64,000 nucleotides of DNA, taken from Larus michahellis (lineage: Eukaryota > Chordata > Aves > Charadriiformes > Laridae). Location of the stretch: contig NC_133918.1 in the NCBI RefSeq assembly GCF_964199755.1, positions 434,001-498,000 on the forward strand, written 5' to 3'. Position numbers and translations under genes: made by a program. Shown piece after piece: positions 49,240-61,375 of this stretch (the stretch's first letter is position 1; every line of letters starts with the position of its first letter). A model generated the notes under the pieces. That model was not told where the DNA came from. It saw only the letters and a program-made list of their open reading frames with translations, and made no database searches.

Positions 49240-50645
49240 CACCTCGGCGTGAGAGTGGGGGGGAGGCACGAGTGGGTGCTGGGGGGGGGAACCATGCACA
49301 GGTCAGTGGAGGGGGCCCACAGCCGTTGGTGGGGGGGGCAGAGCGGTCGTTGGGGGGGACCCACACTGGTTGGGGGGGGGGGGGGGGCACACGGGTCAGT
49401 GTGTGGGGACACACGGGGCAGTTGCGGGAGGGCCCCACAAGGGTCAGTGTGTGGGGAGGCCCGCAGCAGGCAGCGGGGGGGCCCAACCGGGTCGGTGGCG
49501 GGGGGGGCGCTCACAACGGTCGTGGCGGGGGGCCCTCACGGGTCTGTGTGTGTGTGGGGACACGCGGGTGAGTCGCGGGGGGAGGGGTGTCCCACACCGG
49601 TCAGTGTGTGGGGAGGCCAGCAGCAGGCAGTGGGGGACCCACGCAGGTCGGTGTGGGGGCGGGGGCGGGGGCGGGGGGGGGGGCCCAAACGGGTGAACTG
49701 GGGGGTTCTACAGCGCTTTGTGTGGGGGAGGGGGCCCACACGGGTCAGTGTCTGTGGGGGCATGCGGGTCGGTTGGGAGGGGTCCCATACTGGTCAGTGT
49801 GTGGGGAGGCCCGCAGCAGGGGGGGGGGGGCAGACTCGTCAGTGGGGGGGGTGTCCCATAACCGTCTATGTGCGTGGGAGGCCCACAGTGGTCGGGGGGG
49901 GGGGGGGTCCCGCAATCGTCAGCATGTGGGGAGGCCCACACCGGTCAGTGGGGGAGTGGGGGCCCGCAGTGATCATGGAGGGGGTCCCAGTGGTCAGTGT
50001 GTGGTTGGGGGGGGGGAGCCCACAGTTCTGCACCAGTTAGTGGGAGGAGCGAGGCCCACAGCAGTCAGTGGGGGGGCCACACTGGCCAGTGTGTGTGGGG
50101 TGTGGGGGGGTCCCATGCCTGTTGGGGTGGGCGGGGGCGGAGAGGGCCACGCTGGTCAGTGGGAGAGTGTCCCAGATGGGTTGGGGTGTGTGGGGGACCC
50201 CCCCACACCCGTCAGTGGCGAATGAAAGGCTCACACCAGTCAGTGGGGGTCCCATGTGTGTCAATGTGTGTCTGGGGGGGGGGTCCCACAGCAGTCGAGG
50301 GGGGCCCATGCCTGTCAGTGGGAGGGGGAGGCCCACTGGTCAGTGTGTGTGGGGGGGCCTCACATGGGTCAGTGTGCGTGTGGGGGTGGGGAGCCCCACA
50401 GCAGTCAGTGTCGGGGAGGACCCACACAGGTCAAAGTGTCTGGGGGACCCCCCCACACCATCCTGTGGGGGGTGAGAGGCCCACGCTGGTCAGTGTGGGG
50501 GGAGTGGGGGGGTCCCATGCCTGTCAGTGGGGGGGCCCACACTGGTCAGTGTGTGTGTGGAGTCCCACTGGTCAGTGGGGGGGGTCCCACAGGGGCCAGT
50601 GTGTGTGTGTGTGGGGGGTCCCACTCGGGTCAGTGAGTGGGTGCA
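49240..50645 (+). repeat. Large G-rich minisatellite in ABHD17A intron 1
   Basis: About 1.4 kb of tandem units of roughly 25-30 bp, CCCACACGGGTCAGTGTG followed by a G run of 4-12. I count about 22 exact GTCAGTG cores. The dense G runs on the transcribed-sense strand favour G-quadruplexes. It explains the long Gly/Arg/Ser-rich plus-strand frames here. Confidence 0.93.
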
Positions 50646-51902
50646 GTGTGGATCCCCCCACTCTGGCCCTGGGGTGTGTTGGGGGGGGTCAGGGTGGATG
50701 TGGGGATCCGGCCCCCGTGCTGGCCGCGGGGCGAGGGCAGGCAGGGCCCGTGTCCCGGGCCAGTGCCGGGGTTCGGCCCGGTGCAAACGTGACACCCGGT
50801 GTGAGTGTGACACATGGCGTGAGTGTGACACCCGCCGCCTGCGCCGCCGGCGGCCGCAGCCCTGCCCGCGCGGACCCACGCCCCGACGTGCCCGTGCAGG
50901 TTTGTGGCCGCTGGACACCCTCAGCCGCCGCAGCTGCCCACGGTCCCGCCGGCACGCGGGTGCCAAACCCGGGAGGGACGGGGCTGCTGGGTGCCACGCC
51001 AGCCCCGCCACCGCTGTGGACGGTCACCAGCCAGAGGGGGACCCGGATTCAGCCCCGGCCCCCGAAGCGCAGGGCCTGAGGCAGGGCCAGGGCACGGGGC
51101 ATCCCTTCACTCTGAATATTTTGGCATATTCCGGTGCCACGGCCTTCCCCTCCCAGCCAGGCGGGAGGCCTCCCCCCTCCACCCTTTCCTCCCCTTTCCC
51201 AGCCCTTCGGAAGCAGATGGAGCGAATTCCTCGGGGTGTGGGCTGGTTTGACATTCCTCAGCGCAAGCCTGTGCCCAAACTTGCAGAAAATAGTTGTGTT
51301 TTTTTCCCCCCCCCCCTCTTTTCTCCCCACTCCCCCCTTTTTTTTTTTTTGGGAGCTCAGCACTCCGGCTGCACGCCTGTGCCGGCGTCTAGGGGGGTCC
51401 TGGAGGGGCTGTGTCCTTTGTAGAGCGTGCGGCTGTTGTGGAGTGTGTGTATGTGTGCGATTGTGCGCCTGCCGCCCTCGCCTCCCCCTCGCCTCCCCGG
51501 CGTGGGGCTGTGGTGCGTGGGGGGTGGGGGGGGGTGCTGGGAAGTGTGGAGGGAGGTTTGGTTTTCGGGGGAGTGCGTGGGTTCCATGCAAACGTGGGGG
51601 CTGGGAGCGGTGGCTGTGTGCTGGGGGGGGACACACGGTGTCCCCTCAGTGTGTCGGGGAGGTGCATGTGTGTCCCCAGCCATGGGTCATGTGTGACTGG
51701 GGGGTGCCCGTTGCAGGGCCCTCACTGCTGCCTGACCTGCCCGCAGGCCACCACTGCTGCCTACAGACGGACGGATGGCGGCCACCCCGGCCCGCAGTGG
51801 ACTGCCGGTGGCCACCGTGCTGATGGCCAGCTGAGGACCGGGCCTCTCCGGGCCGTCGTTGTTCCTGGCCTCTCCCCAATTTGGATCCCCCTCGCCGCCG
51901 TC

Positions 51903-52216
51903 ATGAACGGGCTGTCCATCAGCCAACTCTGCTGCCTCTTCTGCTGCCCTCCCTGCCCCAGCCGCATCGCTGCCAAACTGGCCTTCCTGCCCCCGGAGCC
52001 CACCTACGCCGTGGTCCCGGAGCCGGAGCCCGTTGGCAGCACCAGCACCGGCTCCCTGCGTGGCGGCGCCGCGGGGCGATGGAAGCTGCACTTGAAGGAC
52101 CGGGCAGATTTCCAGTACTCCCAGCGGGAGCTGGACAACATTGAGGTCTTTGTCACCAAAAGCAGCCGAGGGAACCGCGTTGGCTGCATGTACGTCCGCT
52201 GCGTGCCAGGCGCCAG
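51903..52216 (+). CDS. ABHD17A: ABHD17A coding exon 1
   Basis: Starts [15 protein letters not shown]; carries the palmitoylated Cys cluster and the beta-strand region up to [10 protein letters not shown]. Donor GTGAGT. Confidence 0.95.
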
Positions 52217-55200
52217 GTGAGTTGCCCGTGGACGTGCCGGCCTGGTGCCGCTGCTGGTGGTTTGACCCTGGCCTGCCTGATGTCGGGCTGGCGCAGTGCT
52301 GGCGGGCACAGTGCCGTCCTGTCCCTCCTCTCCTTCAGCCCAGTGCCACCTCCTTGCCCCAGCCTTGCTGAAGGAGCCGCCACAGGGGTTGGAGGCATCC
52401 TGTGGGGCGGGCGAGCTCGGCTCCCGGGACCGGTCTGGCTTGTGGCTGCAGCTGGGAATGGGGTTAAACAGGGAGCGGAGGCAAAGCCGGAGGCTACAGG
52501 GATGTAGGGATTCCCTAGGCTGTCCCGCAGATTTCCCCTGATGTCACCAGTCACCCATATCTCTCCTGATGACACCAGTCACCCTGACGTCACCTGATGT
52601 CCCGGTGACATAAAGCTCCAGTTGTGAAGGGAGCATCTGTGCGAGGCTCTTGGTGAGCGTCGGGGGGGGTCTGTGCCAGCGGCTCACCCTCTGTCCCCAG
52701 CCCCGTGGCGACCACGGGGATGGGCAAGAGCCTGGGCCAACCAGGAGACGCCTGCGGTGAACTGAGTCTGCACGTTTAGTCTAATTCACAGGTGTGTTTG
52801 ATCCCTCAAGAAGAGCGACGGGAGCAAAAGCCAGGAGGGGTTGAGGCACAACCCGCTACTGGTCACCCCCATGGGTCCACAAACTGGGAAGCTGGAGAGG
52901 GACAGCCCGGGGTGCGGGACGGAGATCCCCTCCTGGCTACTGGTGGCTGGCACCAGGGGATGGCACGGGGACGGGAGGGGGCTCGGCAGCTGCTCCCTGA
53001 GCCGGTGGCACGGCGCGGGGGTTGGGGTGCAGAGGGAGGCCAGCTCCCACAGCCGTCAGCACCCCGGCTGGCCCCATGCACCCGGAGAACGTGCCCTCCG
53101 AGGAACGGTGTCCGCAGAGACCTCTGTGCAGGGGAACGCAGCCCCGATCTGCCCTCGGCTTGCCAAGGGCTTCGAAGCCAGCAGGTGGGCTTGGGGTGAG
53201 GGCAGATGGCTCTCGCAGGGGTCGCAGAGCTGCGTTACAGGAGGACCGGTGGGGATGTCCGCTCTATCCCTGCATGTGTCAGCCCTCCCAAATCCCCCAG
53301 GACATCTTGCTTGCCATCTGTCCTCCCCGCAGCTCGTCGTGCCACCACCTTCCTGCTGGGCCTTTATGGACCATCCAGGCTGGGACGGGGAGGCTCGACC
53401 TGGCCACAGAGCTCTCGCACCAACTGTGGGGCTCAGCAGGGAGCGGGTCCTGCTCCTTCCCTCTGGCAGAAGAGAGCCAAGCTTCCATCAATGCGCTATT
53501 AGTGTTAATTTTTATGATTAACATTGTTTTTCCCCTTATGGTGGAAATTTCTTGTGCCTTGTCACTCCCACAATTCACTTCTCTTCCCAGTGTCTGGTGT
53601 CTTGCCAGACTCAGGGGAGAGAAAAATCCACTGTCAGAATTCTTACTTGAAATCCCCATTGGGCAAACGGCCCCAAATCCTGAGCTTTTTACCAAAAATA
53701 GACTCAAAAGCTTGAACAGAATCATCCTGCCTTTGGGCTGCCTGTTTCTGCTGGGAGCGAGCCCCCAGCCCCGGGCGGTGAGGAGGGTCTGCGTACCTCT
53801 GGGGTTGGACTGGGCGTGTCACGAGGACCTTCCTTGGTGGCCAGAGGGGTGTTGGCCCTTCGCGTCCTGGCGTTTGGCTTTTGGCCTCCAAAGTGGCCGT
53901 CCTGGCTGGCGTTGCCCAGGCACATCTGTCCCTGAGCCGCTGGCGGGGCCGGGCAGCGCGGTGGCACCGTGGCAGAGTCCCCCGTTAACCCGCTGTGCCC
54001 GTCTCTCCCCGGCGCTGCAGGTACACAGTGCTTTTCTCGCACGGCAACGCCGTGGACCTGGGGCAGATGAGCAGCTTCTACGTTGGGCTGGGCACCCGCA
54101 TCAACTGCAACATCTTCTCCTACGACTACTCGGGCTACGGCGTGAGCACGGGCAAGCCCTCGGAGAGGAACCTCTACTCCGACATCGACGCTGCATGGCA
54201 GGCGCTGCGGACACGGTGAGTGGGGCGCCGGGCAGGGGGAAGGGAGGACGTCCAGGAAAACCCTGTGGTCCGGCAGTCTGGAAAACAGGAAATCTCCCGG
54301 AGAGGGAACCCGGGCTGTTCCTAATGGGAAGGGGTGGCCGGAAAACAGCTGCAGGGGGAGCGGGCTGGGGGACCTGGAGGGCAGGGATGCTGCCGGGGGT
54401 ATGACCTTGCCTGGGGATGCTCTGGCACAAGCTGCGCGCCCCATGTTGCTGTTCCCAGGCTCTCCCCTGGCTGTGCTCAGCCCCGCTTCCCCGGCCAGGC
54501 TCAGGGTGCAGCTCCATGATGGGCTCTGCCTCCTCTGCCCTGCCTGCAGCCAGGCCCAGCTCGCAGTGTGCCCCAAGGATCCGGGGGCTGCCCCATGCGG
54601 CTGCGATCCGGGGTCCACAAACCCCTCTGTAGCCCTGCTCCTGGCAAGGGTGGGCATTGACACCCCCCCAGCTCATCTGGCAGCTCAGCCCCGGCTGCTG
54701 CCAGGTCCTGCCGGGGGTGCAGGGCAGCTGCTTTGGGCCCAGCTGTGAGGAGCTGGGGGAAAGCAGGGGGTACAGAGCCCCATTCCCCCCCACCCCACCC
54801 TGAGAAACCTTACCGGGTGCTGTGGCCAGAGCAGGGTGACGCTCTGGGCTGTATCTCCTGGCGATATGACTCTGGTGCTCGGGCGCTGACGTTCTCTCTC
54901 CTCTCCCAGGTATGGAATCAGCCCGGAGAACATTATTTTATATGGACAAAGCATCGGCACGGTGCCCACGGTTGATCTGGCCTCCCGCTACGAGTGCGCT
55001 GCCATCGTGCTCCACTCCCCACTCACCTCTGGCATGAGAGTTGCCTTCCCCGAGACCAAGAAGACCTACTGGTTCGATGCCTTCCCCAAGTGAGTGGCCT
55101 GGGGAGGAGGGACAGGGGTCAGCTCTGGAGGGGCAGCACCCAGACCAGCCCTGGCCACGAAGAGGGGTTGTGGTGAAAACTGTGGACCTCTTTCCCATGA

Positions 55201-56238
55201 TGGGCTGAAACGTGCCCATCGGCATCCTCTTGCCTCGCATTCGGTCCCCCCCGGGGGATCGTAACCCTGCCTGTGCCCCCTCTTGAGGGCCATGCCATGT
55301 GTCCACCCCACGTCCCCTGGTGGCATCACCTCCTGGCCATTCTATCCCAGCATCTTGGCCATTAGCTTTGGGGCTGTGCCACTGTCCCCTTGTCAGGTAT
55401 CACAAACCCTGGAGGTCCCCAGGACCCCTCTGTTCCCCAAGGGTAATCTCTTGGGCTTTTCTTCCCCTCTGCAGAGGGCAGGGGCAGTGGGACAGAAAGG
55501 CAGTCGTGGAGCCTCATGCCTGAGGTGGGACGAGCTCTTGCTTCGCCTCTCCCTCGCAGCCAGGCCAGCGGGGCCCAAGGGACCGTCCCCAAGCCGGAAG
55601 CTGTGACCGGGAGCCACCAGCCCACGCTCTGCATCCCGATGGCCTCGTGTGGCCTTTGGGGCCGGGCTGAGAATGGCTGTGCTTCCACTCCTCAAAGCCT
55701 GGCACGGCTCATCCCGACGGGGGGAGGGCCTGGGCTCACGCTGTCCTGCAGCAGTTTCCATCAGCCCTGCCTAGGTCCCATGGGGCTGTTGTCACCGCTG
55801 TCTGGTCCTTGTCTGTCACGCCCAGGGGTGATCGCGTCCTGCAGCTCATCCTCGGCAGAAGCTCCGTGCCCCATACTCCACTGTGCTCAAAGAGCATTTC
55901 CTGGTCCCTCTCCAGAAGGGGATGTGTTTTGGGGGGCAGGAGAAATGGGGGTGCCTTGATCCTTGTACTTACCCCCCCTCTCTTGCCTCTTCCCCACCCA
56001 CCTTCTTGGCAGCATTGAGAAGATCTCCAAAATCACCTCTCCCGTCCTCATCATCCACGGCACGGAGGACGAAGTCATCGATTTCTCCCATGGCCTGGCG
56101 CTCTTTGAACGCTGCCCCAAGGCTGTGGAGCCGCTGTGGGTGGACGGGGCCGGGCACAATGACATTGAACTCTACAGCCAGTACCTCGAGCGCCTTCGGA
56201 AATTCATCTCCCAGGAGCTGGCCAGCCAACGCAACTAG
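51903..56238 (+). CDS. ABHD17A: ABHD17A, alpha/beta-hydrolase protein depalmitoylase
   Basis: Serine hydrolase that removes palmitate from membrane proteins (RAS and PSD-95 in mammals), anchored to plasma and endosomal membranes through its own palmitoylated N-terminus. Coding exons 51903-52216, 54021-54215, 54910-55089 and 56013-56238 have consensus splice sites and sum to 915 nt, 304 aa (human 310). The N-terminal Cys cluster [11 protein letters not shown] is the palmitoylation site. The hydrolase core shows [10 protein letters not shown], nucleophile Ser184 in GQSIG, Asp249 in HGTEDEVID and His278 in GAGHNDIEL. An N-terminal loop ([11 protein letters not shown]) and the [19 protein letters not shown] stretch match ABHD17A rather than ABHD17B or C. 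The gene looks whole; exon 1 follows an acceptor at 51718 or 51747, leaving about 150 bases of leader. Confidence 0.95.
54021..54215 (+). CDS. ABHD17A: ABHD17A coding exon 2
   Basis: Encodes [16 protein letters not shown] and [15 protein letters not shown], including the oxyanion-side HGNA motif. Acceptor CGGCGCTGCAG. Confidence 0.95.
54910..55089 (+). CDS. ABHD17A: ABHD17A coding exon 3, nucleophile
   Basis: Encodes [19 protein letters not shown] with the catalytic Ser184, then [19 protein letters not shown]. Confidence 0.95.
56013..56238 (+). CDS. ABHD17A: ABHD17A coding exon 4, Asp and His of the triad
   Basis: Encodes [27 protein letters not shown] (Asp249), [15 protein letters not shown] (His278) and the C-terminus [10 protein letters not shown]; stop TAG at 56236-56238. 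Confidence 0.95.
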
Positions 56239-56995
56239 CTGCAGGGTCGGGGGACAGGCAGGGGGTTTCTGCCTGTGTCTCCAGTTTTCCCAGTGTCCTT
56301 CCCCAGTCCCTGCTGCTGGAGGTGCAATGAGTTCGTACAGCCTCAGCTCCAGCCCCGGGAGAGGGCAGGAAGCCCCGGAGCGGACGGTGCGTTTCCTCTT
56401 GGACACGAGCACAACTCTCCTCCCTCCCGGTGGCAGCCCTGGCGCTGCTGGCACCACCAGCCGGGCTGGCAAGAGATGGCAGCTCCCTCCCTCCCCTTCC
56501 CCAGAAAGACGAGAGCCCACCCTCTTGATGGCAAATCCTCGGCTTCGGGCATGTCCTCGTCCCCTCTCCTAAAACAGCGCATCCCTGAATTCCTCCTGGC
56601 CTCTCTGCTGCTCTGACTATAGCAATAAGGCAAGTTGGAGAGGGGCTGGGGGCCCGGACCCCTCCCTGGCATCGCTGTGGGGCAGGAGAGGAGGTGGCAG
56701 TTCCTGCCCTCAGTGGAGCTTTCCCGGGATCGGCGCTGGTGGCATCAGGGTGCCTGGTGTTCGCCCCGTGGCTGGGGCAGAGCTGTGTCCCCAGGGGGAG
56801 TTTGGGGATGGGTGGAGGAGGTGTCCCCCTGCCCCACACCCCTCCTGGTCTGGCCCCGCTCTGCCTTCTCAGAGCGCTCCCCGCGTTCAGGTCACCCCTG
56901 GAAAACCTCCTCCGTACCGCTTGCTCGCGGTGCGCTCGGGAAACGGGACGAGGAAACCAGGCACTGAATAAAGAGCAGAGGTTTAACGTTTTAGC
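56239..56995 (+). other. ABHD17A: ABHD17A 3' UTR
   Basis: About 750 bp after the stop, ending at a canonical AATAAA (56967-56972) followed by a T/G-rich stretch (GGTTTAACGTTTTAGCCGTGTG), which fits cleavage at about 56990. Confidence 0.7.
56967..56972 (+). terminator. ABHD17A: ABHD17A poly(A) signal
   Basis: Canonical AATAAA with a GT-rich downstream element. Confidence 0.75.
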
Positions 56996-56999
56996 CGTG

Positions 57000-59570
57000 T
57001 GCGCCCTTTCCCTGGGGCTGCCTCCCTGTCACCCCGCCGGGGGGACCAGCCCCAGCCCCTGGGGGTTTCAGCCCCTCAGCTTTCCCGGCTGGCCGATGCC
57101 TTGGCTGAATTGTACCTGGCCGGATCCCCAACACTTGTCACCCTCTGCTGGGGACTGGGTAGACTTGAGGTGCCAGCAGATGGGGAAGGAGCCATTGTCC
57201 CCCCAGGACGGCTGCAAAGGTCTGTCGCTTCAAATCGGGCCGTGGGGGACATCGGGGGCCCATTGCCCCGCCAACCCCTGTCCCATTTGACTGAGGATCC
57301 CATGGGATCACGGGGCCAGAGGTGGAGGATGGCCTCAGCCTCCCTCGAGTGGTGGCATGGGGGGCTTGGGTGTGCTGCGGGGGACGGGGGACGTCCCCAT
57401 GGCCTGCAGCATGGTCCCAAGCAGGCAGGGTCGCCCCGGGGGGGACCAAATCTTATTTGGACCCGCTCCGCCCCCCAGCCCTGTCCCTGTCTGCAGGGGC
57501 ACCGCTGCGGTGCCTGGCGTGTGCTGGCCGGGGCGGCAGGCGCGGGGGGCACCCCACTGAGCGCTGGGGTTTGTGCTTTTCGGGTCAGCGCCTGCTCTGA
57601 AACGGCCCTGGGAAGAGCTGTTCAAAGCCCCTGTGGGTTTTCCTGCCCTCGGGGCACCCCTCGCCCCAACCCGAACAGCAAAGCACCACTCTGCCCCTTC
57701 CCGTGCCCACAGGGACCCCCATGGGGTTCCCAGGCACTGGTTCCCCCCTCAGTGTCCCCGTCACCCTCGTGTCCCCTCCTCCCCAGTGCAGGGCCCTGGC
57801 GCGCTCATGTGAGGAGTGATAATCTCCTTACGCAGCTCTCGGGGAGGCTCAGGGGCCTCGTGGTGGGGCCTCGCCACAGCCCCACGCTCTGAGCACTCAA
57901 ATGCATCTATTGTTTGGGGCTGGGAGCTGGTGGGGGGGGGAGGTGGAGGGTATGGGACTCCCTGCTCCCCACACATCCCTTGCATCCCCACAGGACCAGG
58001 GCAGGATCCTCCGCGGCGATGGGGGGACGCTTCCTTGGGGCTGGGGCTCTGCAGGAGATGGAAGAGGATTTGGGTGTCGGGGCTCTGGGTGGTCTCGCCC
58101 CTTTTCCAGGGGTTGGGGGTCGGGATGTCTGGCTTCTCCCCGAGCATCCCCCCAGCCCTCCCCTCCCTTCCCCAGCTCCCCGCAGGCAGCTGCCGGCCGG
58201 GTTTAGAGTCTTTATCTCACACGTGTGCTGGAAGCCAAAGCCCCCGCCGTCACCCAGCCCGGCTCCCCTCCTCTCCCGGCCCCGATTAACGGGGCTGGAG
58301 CAGCCCCTAATCCCGACACAGAGACGTTTTGTTTGCGCCAAGGGTATTTTTATCCTCTTACTGCTGCCTGTTTCCTGTTGAGCTGCGGATGCTTTCGAGC
58401 TGCGTGGCCGGCGGGATGTCTCAGGGATGGCGGTTGGGTTCAGGGGGATGTCGGGGTGGCTTGAGTTTGTCGTTACTGTGTCTTGATTTAAAAAAAAAAA
58501 GAAGGTGAAAGGTCAGGAAAGTTCAGCCGGCTTCCCAAAATTTAGACCCAGCTGGGGTATGTGGGATCCCGATGAGACGGGCATCTCCGCTGCTGCCACC
58601 GTGACGGGAAGCTGTGACCCGGGAAGGGCTGTGATCTGTCACCATCAGGGGTTGGGGCTTTTTGGGTCTGGATCCTTCACTGCTCCTGGCCCAAGAGGGC
58701 TCAGGCTGTGTCCTCCCCCGGGCAGGAGCAGCCAGAGCGAGGAGGGAGAGATGGAGCAGCTTCAAGCCATACGCCAGCTGCAGGATCCCCAAAAGGCATG
58801 AGCCAGGCCTGCCCCAGCGGTCCTGGGCGCAGCGTCCCCCACCAGTGGGACCAAACTGGGCGACAAGCCACCAGGATGGCACTTTGTGGCCCCACCGCCG
58901 GTGCCACGGTTTGGGAGCACCAGGAGGGGATGGGTTGGGGCTGCACCTGGACGGGGTTTGGCGCCTGGAGGGGGTACTCTGCCGAAACCGCAGTCTCAGC
59001 AGGGCCGGGAGGAGGGGAAAGGCAGAGTCAAGCCTCACAGTGTCCCCAAAGTCCCTCCCGCAGCCACAGCAGAGGGGGCACAGCACAGGCGTCCCCCTGG
59101 TCGTTTTGAAGTCCTCAGACAGGTGAGCCGGGGCACAGGCGGCTCCGGCTCCCGTTGCTGTGGAGTCACAGGCACACAGCTGGGCTGCGGGGTGTCTGTG
59201 TGGGGGTGTACGTGTGTGTACGTGTGTGTACATGCCTGTGTCTGCGTGTAATGGTGGTGAAAGGGACAACCGGCCACCCAGGCATCCCGCAGGAGAAAGG
59301 ACGGGATACCCACTGCGACTAGCCCTCGGCAGAGGCACGATGCCGGTGCGGACAGGGCTGTGGACAAGGCCGGGCAAGAGGGACGTCGGGCTCACCAGGT
59401 GACTGGCCAAGAGGGGTTTACATCTCTTTTGGGGCATAAATGAGGCTTTTGATGTCCAGGGCCTGCGTGCCACAGTCATGAGACCCCGTTCACAGGCCGA
59501 GCTCAGTCATGGGATCCAGGAAACTGAATTAAAGCGTCTTAAGGGGCTTTTTTCCAAGCTCTGCTCTGGT
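57000..59570. other. Intergenic, no gene recognised
   Basis: GC-rich, without splice-supported coding frames or repeats that I recognise. A short A run lies at 58490-58500. Confidence 0.6.
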
Positions 59571-59575
59571 TTTTC

Positions 59576-59780
59576 ACGTGCTTGTCATATGAACAAAGAT
59601 GGTATAAAAGGGCAGAGGGGAAGGATCCCATCCATGGTCAGGCTGAGGAGAGGGGAGGGCACCGGAGGAGGGATGCCAGGGTGAGGGGCTCCGCACGGCG
59701 CTGGCTAAGATGGAGGGAAGGGGACAGGAGAGGATGAGGAGAGGACGCGCTGGCAGCAGCCCCTGGCTCTGCCCTGCCAG
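59576..59780 (+). promoter_or_regulatory. Candidate TATA promoter and leader exon
   Basis: TATAAAAG at 59603-59610 in GGTATAAAAGGGC context, preceded by CACGTG (59576-59581) and CATATG E-boxes. A plausible first exon from about 59635 ends at a strong donor, CTGCCAG then GTGAGT, after 59780. This is the only clear TATA-type promoter in the window; the others are CpG islands. The gene is not identified. Confidence 0.4.
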
Positions 59781-60240
59781 GTGAGTGAGGCAGTGACCTG
59801 GGGCCGGTGGGGGACAGCTGGGGACAGGGACGCCGGCAGGTCTGGGGGCGCAGAGCCCGTCTGCTCCTCGAGCAGCACAGATGCTGTCAGCATCCCAGCG
59901 TGCTCTGACACCAGCCGGCACTTCCCTAGTGAGAGGTGGCGAGTGTGGCACCGCGGCACGGGGAGCAGGGAGCGCACGGTGCAGGGAGACACCCAGGGTG
60001 GTGGGTGCCCGGCGGTCCCCGGGGTCCCCCCGTGCCGGGTCAGGTCCCAGGAAGGGCGCCTGGGCCTGGGCTCTGCGGGTGGGCAACCGCGGGATGGGCC
60101 TGGGCAGCCCTGTGCTGCGCACATCCATGTGCACACCCCCACACGCGTGTACATGCGCACCCCCTCATGTTTGCACATGTGAACCCACACATCCACCTGC
60201 ACCCCCCCAAAAAGCCCCGCTCGCACCCTGCACACCCGCC

Positions 60241-60466
60241 ATGTCCCAGCCTGTCCCCAGGCGGCAGAAGCAGCGCCGGGCGCGTCCCCGGGCTGGGTTT
60301 CACCCGCTGCAGGTGGGGCGCGGGCTGGGGGTCCCCTGGGCTCCTGCCCCCTTCCCTCCCCTCCTGGCTGCCGTCTCTCCCCCGTCTGCAGGAGCGCTCG
60401 GCGGGAGGATTGCGGGGCCCCGGCCCCCTGCCCCCTGTGAGCTTCCCTTTGTCATCCTATGCCTGA
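60241..60466 (+). CDS. Speculative two-exon small basic ORF
   Basis: ATG at 60241 in good context (CCGCCATG). Exon piece 60241-60312 ends at CTGCAG then GTGGGG, and 60392-60466 follows a strong acceptor (CTCCCCCGTCTGCAG). Joined in frame they give 48 aa, starting MSQPVPRRQKQRR and ending SFPLSSYA. It lies downstream of the TATA promoter candidate. No family recognised; could be non-coding. Confidence 0.18.
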
Positions 60467-60574
60467 GCGATGCCTGGAGGCTGGGATGGTGAAGGGAGGC
60501 CCACGGGCTGCCACAGCCCTGCGGCGACGACGCCTGGAGAGCACACGCGGGACCACGCACCTGGGGCCTGAGTC

Positions 60575-60880
60575 CTGAGGGGGCTGGGAGCACTCTTGGG
60601 GGGCTGGAACGTCCCCCTGGGGGGGCAGAACCTCCCCTTGGGGGGCCAAGGAGCATCCTTGGGGGGCTGAGAGCACCTTTGGGGGGCTGGAGCCACACCC
60701 TGGGAAGCTGGAGCATCCCCCTGGGGAAGGAAGCACTCTCGGGGGGCTGGAGTCTCCCCTTTGGGGGCCAAGAGGACACTGGGGGGCTGGGAGGACTCCT
60801 GTGGGGCTGGAGCAACACTCTGGGGGGTCAGAAGCATCCTTGGGGGTCCAGAGCAGCCTCCCCGGGCTGGGCGATACCCA
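60575..60880 (+). repeat. Minisatellite, GGGGGGCTGGAGCACCCTT type
   Basis: About ten units of 28-32 bp built on TTGGGGGGCTGGAGCATCC. G-rich on the plus strand. Confidence 0.9.
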
Positions 60881-61375
60881 GAGGGTTGGTGCTGGGCAGC
60901 GTGGGATGCAGCAGCTGGGCCGTTGCCCCCGGATGGGAATGGGGTGACAGGGGGTCACAGAGCACCCCTGTCCGTGGCGGGGCAGGGGCAGGAGGGGTCT
61001 CCCACAGGGACGGGGACCATGGCAGGACACACGTGGGGCGGTACCAGGACAGGGAATCAGGAGTCCCGGGACGGGTATCACTCCCTGCACCCTGCGAAGA
61101 GACGACCCTGTGTGCGGATGTTTCAGCAGCTCAGGGGGAGCCCCCGTTCTCCTACCACCCCGGGACTTTCTCCAGCTTTCCAAACTCCTGGCTGGCACCT
61201 CGTGCCAGGGACGTGCCGGGAAAAGGGGAAAGTGGGTGCAGAGAAAAGCTGTAACCCCCCCACTGTGGGGAGCAAAAACTTGCCCAGGGGGGTGCTTTTT
61301 TATGGTGATGCAAAATAAGATGCACAGAGCGAAGGTTGGCAAGGTGGGAGGCTCCCACCTCACATCTCCAGCTTA
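60881..61375. other. No gene seen
   Basis: Unique GC-rich sequence between a minisatellite and a CR1 copy. Confidence 0.6.

Noticed and set aside
49240-50645. The repeated GGGTCA as an array of ROR binding sites
   Set aside because: ROR needs an A/T-rich stretch before the half-site; here it is G/C-rich, so the match follows from the repeat unit.
49060-51079. Long plus-strand frames of 326 and 360 aa
   Set aside because: They are translations of the G-rich minisatellite and its flank, with no domain or splice support.
53022-54404. 460-aa plus-strand frame overlapping ABHD17A exon 2
   Set aside because: It reads exon 2 in the wrong frame; the ABHD17A frame is fixed by its neighbours.
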